Assembly: GCF_918797505.1 (NCBI RefSeq)
Contig: NC_092801.1
Coordinates: forward strand, 28,984,477-29,048,476
Length of the DNA: 64,000 bases
Reading direction: 5' to 3'
DNA from: Bemisia tabaci
Taxonomy: Eukaryota > Arthropoda > Insecta > Hemiptera > Aleyrodidae
Positions 1 through 10,931 of this stretch are shown here, in pieces. Made by a program: the position numbers and the translations under genes. Under the pieces are notes generated by a model that saw only the letters and a list, made by a program, of their open reading frames with translations, was not told the origin of the DNA and ran no database searches. Positions within the stretch are counted from its first letter, which is position 1. Each line of letters begins with the position of its first letter.

Positions 1-615
1 TTAATAATAGGAGTGTACAATTAATTGTGATTAAATATACAAACAGGTTCAAGATTTTCAAAACTCATAAACTGCATCGATCTTTTCTCCATTAAATTAC
101 CATCGTGCAGCCGAACAACGACTTTTATCAAGTCTAACGTGACCAAACACTATCGGTGGAGATACACCCCAACAAATCTTCGTGCTTTTAAAATGCGTAA
201 ACCGTAACATGTTATTTTGCGTAAATAGTGACCAAAATAAAAACTATCGTTCAAAATTCATTAGATTAAATAATAAGTACTCATTAATTTAAAAAGAAAA
301 AAAATGACAAAAACCTGATTAAGATGCGTTATTCCTTGCTTTAGGTAACGCTCCTAACTTCAGCTTCTGCCGAAAATTGAAGAAAACTATCGTTCAAGCG
401 AAATAAATGAAATTTTTAAAATAAATTATGAGCACGTAATTTTCGTGCTGTCTTGACATATGTATTTTGAAGAAAAATCTCTCCGTGAATAGGTAAAATA
501 CATGCACATTCACACAAAAATCCTCTGATGAGATTATATATTTATAAAAGAAAAATATTTTAAGCTCGTTTTTCTTTGGAGACTTCTTTCCTGACGAAAT
601 CACAATATCGCAACC
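1..615. other. AT-rich intron sequence, no gene seen
   Basis: This is intronic sequence upstream of the first receptor exon in the window. It contains only short random open frames with many stops in all frames. I see no repeat with clear terminal inverted repeats here. Confidence 0.5.
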
Positions 616-996
616 CAGCTTTGTTAAAAAGCACCCATAAATAAATTTATAAAATAATAACAACATTATTTATCAATTTTTGTAGATATAAATTAACATT
701 GTAATAAGGATAAAAGAATCTAAAAATAGCCGAGCATCCTATAAAACAACACGCATTTGTAAAGTGAGCGAGATGAGGCTCAGTGTTGGATGTGTTTGGG
801 GTGTTTGAGGCAGCTTTGTTAAGCACCTATAAATAAATGTCTAAAATAACAACAACATTATTTATCAATTATTTTAGATATAAATTAACATTGTAATAAG
901 GATAAAAGAATCTAAAAATAGCCAAGCATCCTTTACAACAACACGAATCTGTAAAGTGAGCGAGATAAGGCTCAGTGTCGGATGTGTTTGAGGGTG
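616..996 (+). repeat. Tandem direct duplication just upstream of exon 4A
   Basis: Two head-to-tail copies of a unit of about 190 bp occupy 616-810 and 811-996. Both begin CAGCTTTGTTAA and both contain the same ordered blocks: ATAAATTAACATTGTAATAA, then GAATCTAAAAATAGCC, then GTAAAGTGAGCGAGAT. The second copy ends about 30 bases before the splice acceptor of exon 4A, so the branch-point region of that exon has been doubled. The copies differ by scattered substitutions and small indels, so the duplication is not brand new. Function is unknown; an effect on exon choice is inference only. Confidence 0.85.
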
Positions 997-1026
997 GCCG
1001 TGTGTTACTGAGCCCGTGTTTTTCAG

Positions 1027-1207
1027 TGCTGACGGGAACTTCGAGGTGACCCTGGCGACGAAAGCGACCATTTATAACCAGGGCCTCGTCGAGTGGAAGC
1101 CGCCGGCGATTTACAAGTCCTCATGCGAGATAGACGTCGAGTATTTCCCGTTCGACGAGCAAACCTGTGTCCTCAAGTTCGGCAGCTGGACCTATGACGG
1201 ATTTATG
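1027..1207 (+). CDS. nAChRa4: Nicotinic acetylcholine receptor alpha4-type subunit, alternative exon 4 copy A
   Basis: This exon encodes part of the extracellular ligand-binding domain of a pentameric acetylcholine-gated cation channel of the neuronal membrane. It is preceded by TTTTTCAG and followed by GTAGGT. It starts in phase 2: its first T completes a codon begun in the upstream exon. It ends in phase 0. The 60 complete codons start ADGNFEV and end WTYDGFM. Visible landmarks are the loop E region (residues 8-25), the Cys-loop with cysteines at residues 33 and 47 separated by exactly 13 residues, and the loop B segment GSWTYDG with its ligand-facing tryptophan at residue 54. The spliced product continues into VDLRHMDE of the exon at 53165. 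Copy B at 15645 has the same length and phase, so the two are mutually exclusive alternatives. Assignment to alpha4 rests on the recalled alpha4-like sequence and on the known alternative exon 4 of insect alpha4 genes; other alpha subunits are less likely. Confidence 0.96.
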
Positions 1208-1357
1208 GTAGGTAGAGCCATCCCCGGGTTGGAAGCAAGGCTGTCGCATTGCAGGCAGACACCTCGATTCAGTCTCACCGATGAAGCAACTTCAAGTACT
1301 CACGAATGAAACGAGGAACCAAGATTTAATTTCGTAGATTTGCAGCACTGCAGCCTG

Positions 1358-1848
1358 ATTGTTAAGATTTCGTGTTTGTTGGGTAGACATAGATGACATA
1401 GGTTAATAGGCGGAGCGTGATTGGTCGGCTATGTCTTATCGCTGCTTTACCGTACACTGAAACAAATAATATGCTGGTTTAGCATCTAGGATGTCAATAA
1501 TGTGTCTAGTGATCCCAAGATGCTGCCTTTACTGCCACCGCAGTTAACTTTACATCCTGCGAATGCAAATTCAATTGCAAGGGCAATCAAGGCAGCATCA
1601 TAGGATCACCAGACACATTTTTGACATCCTAGGTGCTGAAACAGCATACCAGTTTTCTCAGTGTACCTTTGTCAGGTGGAATGGACGACATACTGTCGAA
1701 CACTTAACAGGTGCCTTTAGCTTGTCGTGAATTCCACCCGACCTGGGCACGACGAAGCGGCGATAAGACATAGTCGACCAATTATGCTCCGCATTTTAAC
1801 CTATGTCATTTATGTCTACCTGACAAACACAAAATTTCAACAGTCAGG
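1358..1848. mobile_element. Nested palindromic MITE
   Basis: The outer arms at about 1358-1448 and 1755-1848 are inverted copies of each other; both contain the blocks GACATAGGTTAA and GGTCG-CTATGTCTTATCGC in opposite orientation. Between them, 1450-1675 is another inverted repeat with arms containing GTACACTGA, ATATGCTGG-TTAGCA and CAGACACATT-type blocks. The inner hairpin therefore looks like a separate element inserted in the outer one. The 3' portion of the outer spacer (1676-1755) has no partner. No transposase is present. Confidence 0.75.
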
Positions 1849-2020
1849 CTGGTGTCCTTTTAAGGGAAATTATTCTAAATGGAAATCAAGCGGGAATAAT
1901 CTAATACGTCCGCATTAGAGAAGCGCTTAGCTGTATTCTAAGTAGTGTTTTTAAGTTCCACAAAAGAGACGACACCGTTGGAATGAAAGAACTCGCCCAA
2001 CGAAAGTTCAACAATCAATT

Positions 2021-2240
2021 GGACGTATTCCTGTCAAACGGAACTAAGCGCCGTAGGGTGAGGAAGGTGGAGGGGGGCTTGGATTGGCGGCGGAACCGGG
2101 CGTTGGGCACATTCCGTCCTGTACGCGCAATGCTTTTCCATGGCGCTTAGTTTCGTTAGACAGAACGCGCTATCTGGCATTCTAAATTCCTCAAAAGGAA
2201 CTCAAATTGGCGCTTAGTTCCGTTCGATAGAAATACGTCC
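2021..2240. mobile_element. M6 MITE with AATT target duplication
   Basis: The ends are GGACGTATTCCTGTCAAACG and its inverted counterpart GTTCCGTTCGATAGAAATACGTCC, interrupted here only for description. The element is flanked by AATT on both sides (2017-2020 and 2241-2244). An internal degenerate copy of the right terminus lies at about 2145-2165. Related copies are at 21366, 37016 and 56510. Confidence 0.8.
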
Positions 2241-2244
2241 AATT

Positions 2245-3499
2245 TTGAGAAAACTACACTACCTCTGAAAAGTAAATTATAGGAAAACGACTAAAGTCCT
2301 CCGTACTTTGACATGAGAAGCATTAATGTAAGTAGCACATACTAAATTGTTTTAAATATGTTAGGCCCCTCTCCGCCATCTTGTGTGAAACTGGTGCGTC
2401 ATTTGAACGCATTGCCACTAGTATACTAGAATTCAAGAAGCAGGTTAAGATCGAAAAGCATTCCCTATCGGATGAGCGCTTAAAAGCTCTAATCCTGTAC
2501 ATTTGCACCGCCATTCTTTAAAAAAACGAAAATATGTAAAGGGTGCTTACATGTTGAGTTTTCTGGAAGAATGAAATTTCAAATCTTTTAATCTTGGCTC
2601 AAAGCTAATGCAACTTTGTGTGTTTCTGTTAATCTTTACCAAAGTCATCAATGTTAATATCATTCAGAACGGTGCCTCGGGCAATACATGTGACTTAACG
2701 TTAATAACAGCTCCTTGATGCAACTATTCGTGGTCGATGATTCGTGATTGTTGCATACTTCAAAATTGAAGGCACTTTGAGTTTTTATAAGTAAAATTGC
2801 ATCCAAATCCGACCATAAATATGAAAAATACTGATAAAAGCGTCAAGGATGAAAAAAATTACTTTCCAAAATCGAATCAAACGAAATTAAGCTTTTGGTT
2901 TCTGCAGTCTGTGCGGTGTGCATCATGATAATATGTGTGTCGTTTGAAGAAATCAGACTGCTCGTTTACATTTGATTAAACTACATGAAGCTTCTGAGAT
3001 GGAAATTGGGGATCCAGTGCAATCTGGTAGACTTGCTTCCTCGCCCCTTCAACTGGCTCATTTTTCTTTGTGTCTGCTTCTTTTTCCGGCGAGACCCTGT
3101 CATGGAGTGCTCTCGAACTAGGCATGTTTTATTTATCCAATGACGAGGGTTTGGTCGGTGGGTTTGAGCGATAAAACGGTGTATCTCACCATTCATCCAT
3201 ATCCTTGCGGGGATATTACGGATGGAGTGCACCGTGTCGTTCAAACCTATGGTGAAGTTTTTCGAAAGAGGTGATATTTTCCTTCATTGGAAATACATTA
3301 GTTATTTCTTTTTCGGGATGCTAAAATTTCAAACAGAAGGTTCTACAGGGGAAGTTTCATTCTCCCTCTCTGACGGTTGAGACTTAGCGTTTGAAGGAAT
3401 CACAGTGTAAATAGCTGACATGCAATAACTAGATTTTTAGTCCAGTGGTTGAATATTTGAAATTATGTCGGCACGACAAGACTTGACACAGCCCCATTT
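2245..3499. other. Intron sequence, one M11 micro-repeat
   Basis: No exon or RNA gene is visible. The only recognisable item is an M11 micro-repeat at 2707-2775, annotated separately. Confidence 0.5.
2707..2775 (+). repeat. M11 micro-repeat copy 1
   Basis: This copy contains the conserved core words GATGCAACTATTCGTGGTC, then TTGTTGCATA, then AATTGAAGGCAC in the spacing shared by eight other copies in the window. Confidence 0.75.
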
Positions 3500-3749
3500 T
3501 GCCGTGCTAAGGAGAAACGCCGTATGAAAATTCGAGAGTTGCCAACTTCCATTCGATAAAAGTTTTACTTTTGAGGGAAGCAATGAATATTTTTCTTCGA
3601 AATTTTCAGGAGCTTGAGGTGAAATTGCGAACAAAATTATCTGAAAAATCGGAGGAAAAATATTAACAAATTTTCTCGAAAATGCATGAGTTACCACATG
3701 AAATTTGGCAACACCCGAGGGTTCATACGGCGTTTTTCCTTAGCACGGC
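3500..3749. mobile_element. M1 MITE
   Basis: Its inverted ends, TGCCGTGCTAAGGAGAAACG and CGTTTTTCCTTAGCACGGCG, flank a 250-bp AT-rich body. TIR homology continues inward through GTTGCCAA and TTGGCAAC. No coding capacity is visible. Confidence 0.9.
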
Positions 3750-4017
3750 GGTAATGTTACCATGCTATAAATCGTATTTCGATGTCTTATTGTGCTGCTT
3801 TAATTTTGCAAAAGTCAGCCCGCAGTTGGAGATTAAAAATTTCTCAAAAACGTCCTTTACTCTCCGTTAGTAGAAAATTTAAGGAAATGTGACATTGCTG
3901 CACGTAATGTCATTTTTACCATAGTGTATTAGAAAATAACGTGTGAGAGACATCGGCATCATTTTAATAGATGTACGATTAAGTTGGATTTTTTTAGCCA
4001 ACGTGCGTTCCAGGCGT

Positions 4018-4168
4018 CAATGGTCGATTATCGATATTTTTCCATTTGAAACTATAGTGAAGAATCGATTATTAAGGTGTTCGTTGCGAACACCCTGTTA
4101 ATCGATCCTTTGCCATCGATTTAAATGGCAGATCAATCGATATATCGCAAAGTGCGCCTCGCCACGGT
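4018..4168 (+). mobile_element. M3 hAT-type MITE, diverged copy
   Basis: It contains the diagnostic asymmetric centre of family M3, GATTATTAAGGTGTTCG followed by GCGAACACCCTGTTAATCG. The right terminus, TCGATATATCGCA followed by a degenerate CTCGCCAC, is preserved. The left terminus is poorly preserved, so no clear target duplication could be read. Confidence 0.65.
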
Positions 4169-4344
4169 TAAAAATCCAGAGAACTGGAAATCTCAATACA
4201 GGAGGAAGAATAGCTTATTTCAGCACAATTTTCCCTCCAAGAGATACGCTGTTTGTTGCAACACTAGTTACGCAGCAAACAGCGTATCTCCTGGATGGGA
4301 CGTTGTGCTCAAATGAGCTTTTTCATTCTGTTCTGAGATTTCTA
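4169..4344. repeat. Palindromic element with GATACGCTGTTTG arms
   Basis: Nested inverted arms can be followed outward. GAGATACGCTGTTTG at about 4239-4254 pairs with its complement at 4276-4292; CAGCACAA pairs with TTGTGCT, and GAAATCTCA pairs with TGAGATTTC. The outer limits are about 4165 and 4370. It directly abuts the M3 copy. Confidence 0.7.
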
Positions 4345-4369
4345 GTTTTCTAGATTTTTAACGCACGGC

Positions 4370-5690
4370 GGCGAAAAAATTCCTACTTACTGTCTTACGA
4401 CTCGTGCCTACACCGCAATCAGTTCGTAAGATGGAGGATTATCAATAAGACCACGATAATCAATGAAGTGTATAAAGTTAGCTAAGATGGTGTGTCCTTA
4501 AAGAGAATCTCAACACATTTCAGCACATTCCACTAACATTTTGAAACGTTTAATTTTCCTCCAGTGCTTGTCGTTTCTTTTTTCACGTATATCAGTTTCT
4601 TTACACCAAAAAGCGGTTCTCAAGGCGAATACGGTTTTTGTACGTCACCCACTTCCACATACTTCCTCGATCAATCATTCTGAAGTCTTGCCGGCTTATA
4701 TGGCTTAATGTTACATCGGGCAAGTGGAGGTTAAGAAAAATCAACTTTTCGGCGACACATTCATCAACATTTTTTCTTCCGTCAAGCTTATAAATACATG
4801 GCCTGTAATGTAATTTTATCATCAGATTTTTCCGAGAGCTACGTACATTGCTTCATGAATACTTTGCTCCTAAGAGTCGTCGACTTTCTGGTATTAAAAT
4901 AAGAACTATTAATGCGCATGCGCATGAGTCACACACGTTATGCGTCTCATTGACTTATGGATATTTTTCAACAATTACAGATACCCTCGGATGACTTCCA
5001 TTCAGCATTAACAGTCCAGTCCCTCTTTATTGGCTTTTTTAAGACTTCTAATGCATATCTACTTATTTCTCTTAAATGCGTCTTATTCCCCCCCCCCCCT
5101 CCTCTCTCTCTCTCTCTAAATGACAATTTGTCAGTAATGGAGAATTTGCAATTAATTGCTTTTTTTGCAAAAAAAAAATTGTATTGCTTCGTCCGAAAGT
5201 GCTGAAAGAGTTGATTTCTCAGTATTTTTTATAATATTTTTCTGGCATGGGAAATAGCATAAAAATAAATTTAAAAGTGAGAAAATGCATCGCGTAGTGA
5301 CGTCATCCGGCGGCATTCCCCATTTAAACACACGTATTTTAGCAGATTAGATCATTGTATCATATCTTCTCCAGTAATTGTTCAATTCATGAACCAAGGG
5401 TATCCTCGCGTTCAGTTCACTCAATACTTTCCACTTAAACACGAAATTCATCAAATTTCAGACACATGCAAGTTCTCTATTACTTGTCCTAGTTTGGCAA
5501 ACCTTACATATTCAAGCCCTTGCAATCAAATCAAAAGCTAAGAGATACAAATATAATTATCTGAGATTTGACTCTCTCTCCATTTCAAATCCAATCAATC
5601 ATCGCTCGCTCAGAAAATAATAAACAATTAAAAAAATGAGCTCATCGACGAGCATCAAATGAGGCCTCGATCTTTGTGCGTGCGGAATAA
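4370..5690. other. Intron sequence with a C12 plus TC-rich tract
   Basis: No coding or RNA gene is visible. A run of 12 C at 5088-5099 is followed by a (TC)n tract to about 5116. The rest is AT-rich unique-looking sequence. Confidence 0.5.
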
Positions 5691-5691
5691 T

Positions 5692-5931
5692 TCCGCGCTA
5701 AGGGAAAACGTCGTAAGGGCCTTTGAATGTTGCAATTTTTTTTTATAAAACACGAATTTACAGGAAAAATTTTGCGTATTTTTTTTTAATTTTTCAAACA
5801 ATTATTTTCGAGATTCAATCTAAAATATCTGAAAATTTCAAGACATTTTTTTAAAAAAAAAAAACATATATATTTTACTGGGGAAAATGTGACAACATCC
5901 GAAAGCTCATCCGTCGTTTTTCCTTAGCCAA
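5692..5931. mobile_element. M1 MITE, diverged
   Basis: The left end, CGCTAAGGGAAAACGTCGTA, and the right end, CGTCGTTTTTCCTTAG, are inverted relatives of the M1 termini. Body length and the internal TTGCAA/TTTTTCAAAC organisation match other copies. Both outermost termini are degraded. Confidence 0.7.
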
Positions 5932-6257
5932 GCCGAGCAGACAGGGAGAGGAGCACAAATCCATCAAAAAACAGGTAAATGAAAATATATCCATAATAAC
6001 GGGGAAGGAAAGTAATGATCGAAGTGTTCGCCGGGATGTCTGGACTCGGGTCCATTAATTAAAAGCAAACCTCACTCCATCTCCTCCCGGGGTGCAACGT
6101 GCTCGTGCTTCGAAATCGCTGACAAATTATCCCGGCCATCTATTTTGATCGATACGGAACGGACTGTTTTTATCGTGCGAACTCGCAACCGAGAAATGCT
6201 CTGGGACTGTGTCAGGTTTGCGGTACGGCAACGCGTTGCACGTTGCACGGATGCAAG

Positions 6258-7160
6258 GTTGCCAGATTGCGCGGAAACCTGGATATAGACGAATTTAGTG
6301 TGACGTCACATCTCGTTATAATTTCGATACCTCGAAAGTCGAAACGTGCCCCAACAAATGAACATGGAGGAATCTGCAGGATATAGGCAGGGGGGGTAGG
6401 GGTATTCGCTTGATGGCTGTCTATGATATTACGAGTTTATTTTACAATCAATTCTTGTGATTGTGATCTCAAACGTTTTGGTAAATGAGTAGCTCTCATA
6501 ATTTTAAAGTCCCATGGATTAATTGTTTGGTTTCAAGCTAGTTTTAGCATTATTTCGCCAATTGTTCATTTTGGAGGTTATGTTTGTTTGTTGGGGCACA
6601 TTTCGACTTTCGAGATATCGAACCACCAATATCGCTCCACGACGTCACCACTAAAATCGTCTATTTTACACTTAGGTGATTCGATGGACGCCATATTTTG
6701 TGTCAGAACTGCATGCGATCGCATCAATTGGTTCCATTTTTTCAGCTACTCGTCATTTTTCTCCAATTTTGAGATCGCAATTCTGTTGTCAGGAGACTAA
6801 AGCACTCACGTACCAATTTTAACGAAGAAATCTAACGTAATAAAGGCGTGGTTTTTTTAGAGAGAAAATATTGCATTCGATACTGATATCGAAACTGCTT
6901 TCGAATGCAATATTTTCTCTCTAAAAAAACCACGCCTTTATTACATTGAATTTCTTTGTCAAAATTGGTAAGTGGATGCTTTAGTCTCCTGACAACAGAA
7001 TTGCGGTCTCAAAATTGGAGAAAAATGACGAGTAGCTGAAAAAATGGAACCAATTGATGCGATATATCGCATGACGTTCTGACACAAAATATAGCGTCCA
7101 TCGAATCACCTTAATGGTGTGTGGGGAATGTGCTGAATTTTCAGCCTAATCTGGCAACAG
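6258..7160. repeat. Large compound inverted repeat
   Basis: Two palindromes lie side by side. In the first, 6284-6360 is inverted at 6586-6664; shared blocks include CTCGAAAGTCGAAA and GTGCCCCAACAAATG-type sequence. In the second, 6671-6888 is inverted at 6897-7112 with over 90 percent identity by eye; its centre is a small self-complementary loop around CTGATATCG. The inverted arms of the second run through AAAGGCGTGGTTTTTTTAGA. The outermost bases, GTTGCCAGATT near 6258 and AATCTGGCAAC near 7150, are also inverted, suggesting one composite element of about 900 bp. There is no open frame with family similarity. Confidence 0.8.
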
Positions 7161-7164
7161 TAAC

Positions 7165-8570
7165 GGATAGCCATCGCCGCGCGCCATGTAGTAGACTGTT
7201 GCTTCGTACATTAATCTTTCCGTATTAGCGATGTTTTGTTTCTCGCGTGTGATTGGGTTTTTCTGCTCCTCCTCCCCCTCCCCCTTCCTCTCTTCAAAAA
7301 AGTCAGAATGTGCGTCGATTCCCGCAAGTTGGCGTTCCTGCGTTTTTTTCATCGTAATGTATGCGAAATAATCGATTTTAATCGAGACTCGAAGTCATTG
7401 CTGCATCAAGACTCTACTCCCCGCACATCACGATCGGACCCATATGAAACGCCTTCAATTGCGTTTGATACTGTGCAACACAGCTAAGTTGAAATAGTTG
7501 TATTCTTAGGTTGGAACCTAACTCAAGCAAATTGCTTTACCGAATGAGACATGTCAACCTGTGAACTGCTGATTTCCAAATTACCATGTTCATTTTGACG
7601 GATTTCTGCTGCTTTTTGTAGAAAGTTATTGGCTTAAATGAAAATATTCAGAGAAATTTATGTAAATCAAGACCAAATCAGACTTTTCCCCCCTTCCGGT
7701 TAAGTGAAGTGTTGTTATTCTTTTACGCAAGCCTGATACTTTTCAGTCTTTTATTTGCGTCTTTAATTAAAGATGTGTTGAATATTTGAACGTAATTTTC
7801 CTCCTTCGACTAGAATCAATAATAACGACTGTATTTTCGATGAATAAAATAACAATTCTGGCACATTTTAGAATCAAACTGTGCGCCATTAGTTCCCCTA
7901 TATGGATGGGTGCTTTTATAGATAAACCTGAGATAGAAGGACCATTTGCAAAATGAGGTCAATTCATCAACAGTTACAAGGTAAAATTAATAAAAATATG
8001 TACAAATTTTAATTGGTTAGTCGCACTAGTTATACACAGACCCATGTTTTGATGAATTTTGAATCCGTCCCAACGCTAAAGGCTTGCATAGACGATCAAA
8101 TTCCCGAACCAATTCCGATCAAAGTAGCATCAAAGTGTCGGGAGTCATCAGTCTGAAACTCATTAATTTGCTGCATTTTAAAATGAAAACTTGGCAGAAA
8201 TGTCTCATGTGGCAGGAAATGCTGAATGGTGGTACTCCGGTCTGACCTTACTTTGAACAAAAAAATGCGGCCCGTCAAAATTTGATGATAGATGGTGACC
8301 ACCAGTCATCAGCATGTCTACTTTGATCGGAATTGGTTCGGAATTTGATCGTCTATCCAGGGCTTAAGTTTTTTGGTCCTTTATAATAGAGATATCTCGA
8401 ATCGAAAAAAAATGCGAATGATGTCATCAACCTGGTGCAGTGCATTCCGATCTCTTGGAAGCTCAAAACATCAAAACTCGATTCATGTGACAAGCGTTAC
8501 TGACCCATTCGAGTTCCCTTTCTAGTATCTTAAAATCTCAATAAATCTCAAGCTGTATAGATGCCTTGTT
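7165..8570. other. Intron sequence with a short inverted pair
   Basis: No exon is seen. A pair of inverted segments at 8090-8125 and 8314-8358 share CAAATTCCGAACCAATTCCGA-like sequence in opposite orientation, so 8090-8358 is probably another palindromic repeat of about 270 bp. The remainder is unremarkable. Confidence 0.5.
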
Positions 8571-8574
8571 TCTC

Positions 8575-9358
8575 CTAGAGGCCCTTTATACTGAGATTAA
8601 AGACAATGCGAATCCCTTTCTGATTGTTTCCCGTATTTTAGGCCTTCACAGTGTCACATACGGGAATAATTATTACATCTTCACCAATTGCAAGGATTAT
8701 AAACTGGAATGGACCACTAGACAAGGTACGACTTTCAGCATATTACATGTTTCTTGGCCAACATTTCACGAAGAACACGATGCGCCCAATTAAAATTACC
8801 AAAGTCAACTCCTTACGAAGATATTCAATAATTCTTGATGCGTGAATTCAAACCACCCGGTCACGAAAACTCAATGCTCTACGTGATTCACATTGCGCGC
8901 TAAACGTTTATCATATGACAGTCTCTGCAATATAAAAATCTGGCAACCTCAGTCTTGACGCTTCGGCTCAGCTGTAGCAAATTGCTTATAGTTTGAACAA
9001 CACATGGTGGGAAATGAACATTCCTCGATTGAGAAGATTGCTGAAACCGTTGCAGTGCGCGATTTGACTCAAGTGGAGCTTCGAGTTTCTTGTGAGCGGG
9101 CAGTTCAAATTCCTCGTAACCAATGTCAAATAAAAACGTTAATATCTTCGTTAGGAGTTGGTTTCAGTAACTTCGTTGTGCGAATCGTGTTCTACGTGAA
9201 ATTCTGGTTGTGAAACATGTATCAGAATGCTTAAATTCGTACCTTGTCTAGTGGTCCATTGGGGGTACGGCAAGGAAGAAATGGAATGAGAGAGGGAACG
9301 GAGACAGGAATTCGGGAATGGGTCGATCAGAGATTACGAAAAACGTAAGGGACTCTAG
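8575..9358. mobile_element. M4 element interrupted by M5
   Basis: The left portion starts CTAGAGGCCCTTTATACTGA and the right portion ends AGGGACTCTAG, the M4 ends. The uninterrupted copy at 23780-24096 reads straight across the junction (CTGGAATGGACCAGGG), whereas here the M5 element sits between. Relative to that copy the right arm is shortened. Confidence 0.8.
8708..9260. mobile_element. M5 nonautonomous element, about 553 bp, inside M4
   Basis: The long inverted ends begin AATGGACCACTAGACAAGGT and end in its complement, with homology continuing to ACATGTTTCTT. A second copy is at 55891-56451. No transposase frame is visible. The end sequence AATGGACCA also exists in the host M4 element, so the exact insertion boundary is ambiguous by up to 12 bases. 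Confidence 0.8.
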
Positions 9359-9954
9359 TTTCTCCTCGAAAAAATAATATAGAAACGGACATTTTGAAGC
9401 ACCGCGTTGGAGATAAGCGGTTCTGCGCTTCGGCCATCCAGATAACACTAACAAAACAGACATAAATACGATATTCCATCCTCGCACGAGTCGGGTCCAT
9501 CCGACCCCATCGTCAGGGGACCTTGGAAGGATGGGGGATCCTGGTGGAGGGGGGAGGGGAGGGGGGTAAAGCCGGATCCGTGGCGAACCAAATCTTGCCT
9601 ACTACACTTGTACCCGTCTCATTAATTTCCCCTCAGCAGGGATGTATTTGACACGCGGGGCGCTGCTATTTTTCGCTTCACCCTTTGTCAGAGCTTTTTT
9701 TCGCGCCGCTCCCTCGCCCCCCTCCCCCTTCTGCGCCGCGAGCACTGTCTCTTTTCCACCCACCCCTCTCGTTTTTTTATGCATTTTCATCTCGGAGTTG
9801 TCAACTCTCGGAAGAGCCCCCGGTGGGGTTGTTGTAAACTTTCGCTCGAGTGAAAAGGAGAGTGGTTTATTATCGAACGGTTGTTACTCACCCTGACTTA
9901 ATAGAGTCGCGACCTAGGACTTCTACGTTGAATGGTGGGGTATCGGAGATTGCG
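9359..9954. other. Intron sequence, GC-richer patch
   Basis: No exon or repeat is identified. A G-rich stretch at 9536-9570 and a C-rich stretch near 9715-9760 are low-complexity; open frames across them are compositional artefacts. Confidence 0.45.
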
Positions 9955-10490
9955 GGCGAGAGAGGAGAAGAAGGAGAGGAGGAGGAGGGGAAAAAAAGAA
10001 GGAAATTAAAAAGGAGGGGGAAAAGTGGGGACTTAGAGGAGGAAGAAGTAAAGAATTATGAACTAGAAGAAGGAAAGTGGGATAAATAAATTAGGAATAA
10101 TGAAAGGATAGAGAAAAAGTAGAGGGAAGAACAATATAGGAGGAACAGTAATACGAAAAAGAATAAGAAAAAGAAAAACCGTGAGAAAAAGCGGGAGAAA
10201 AGAAAGGAGGAGAGAAGGAGAAGGAAGTAAAATAGGAATGAGAGTAATTTATACTTATTTGCCTTTTTCCACCTTTTTTATATTTTTTATTTAATGGTTT
10301 CTTTTTTCGCCCTCTATCACTTCTCTCTCTTTTTCGCCTTCTTCTCCTTCTATTTTCTCGGTTTCCTCCTCTGCTCTTTTTTCTCTTTTTCTTCCTCGTC
10401 TACTTCTTTTTGCCTTTTTCTACTGTTCCTTTTTCTCTTGTTTCTCTCCTTCCTCCTCTCCTTTAACATCGTCTTTCAATTCCCTCAATT
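9955..10490. repeat. Polypurine tract followed by polypyrimidine tract
   Basis: Bases 9955-10229 are almost entirely A and G, and 10261-10489 are almost entirely C and T. The two blocks are therefore roughly complementary in composition and could fold back in RNA or form triplex-type DNA. The Lys/Glu/Arg-rich and Phe/Ser/Leu-rich frames here are artefacts. Confidence 0.85.
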
Positions 10491-10583
10491 CCTTTTTATT
10501 ATCGTATATACCCCTGATTTATCGTTTAACAAGTCAGGATACTAGATTATCAAAAACCAGGAACAAGCAGTTAATGACAATAC

Positions 10584-10822
10584 TGCCTCGCTAAAGAAGA
10601 ACGCCGTATGAACATTCGAGAGTCGCCGAATTTCCCCCGAATAAAACACGTATTTTTAAAGAAATTCATGCTTATTTTTCCTTAAAATTTTCCGATATTT
10701 TAGATTCGATAGGGAACAAAATTGGAAAGAAAATTTCAGAATTGTCCCAGTAAATCCATTGGTTATTAATATAATTATAACAACGCCTAAAGGATCATCC
10801 GGCGATTTTCCCTAGCACGGCA
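10584..10822. mobile_element. M1 MITE
   Basis: The ends TGCCTCGCTAAAGAAGAACG and CCCTAGCACGGCA are M1 termini. The body has the usual ATTTTTCCTTAAAATTTTC centre and is 239 bp long. Confidence 0.85.
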
Positions 10823-10863
10823 GAACAGTTGGGTGACAGATATACGTGTGCGATATTGATGAC

Positions 10864-10931
10864 AACGCCTGGATACAACTAAACCAGCTTGGCGGACGTC
10901 TGTGTTGCATATCCGAACGATTGAAGGCGTT
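10864..10931 (+). repeat. M11 micro-repeat copy 2
   Basis: Its ends AACGCCT and AGGCGTT are inverted. The internal words GGATACAACTA and TGTGTTGCATAT match the M11 core. Confidence 0.7.

Noticed and set aside
1208..1309. Extension of the exon 4A frame past the donor
   Set aside because: The frame runs into intron sequence after a good GTAGGT donor and loses similarity to the receptor family exactly there.
8651..8845. Overlapping plus-strand open frames in M4/M5
   Set aside because: They cross the junction of two nonautonomous repeats and have no motif.
9850..10545. Glu/Lys-rich and Phe/Ser-rich frames
   Set aside because: Same explanation: translation of purine and pyrimidine blocks.
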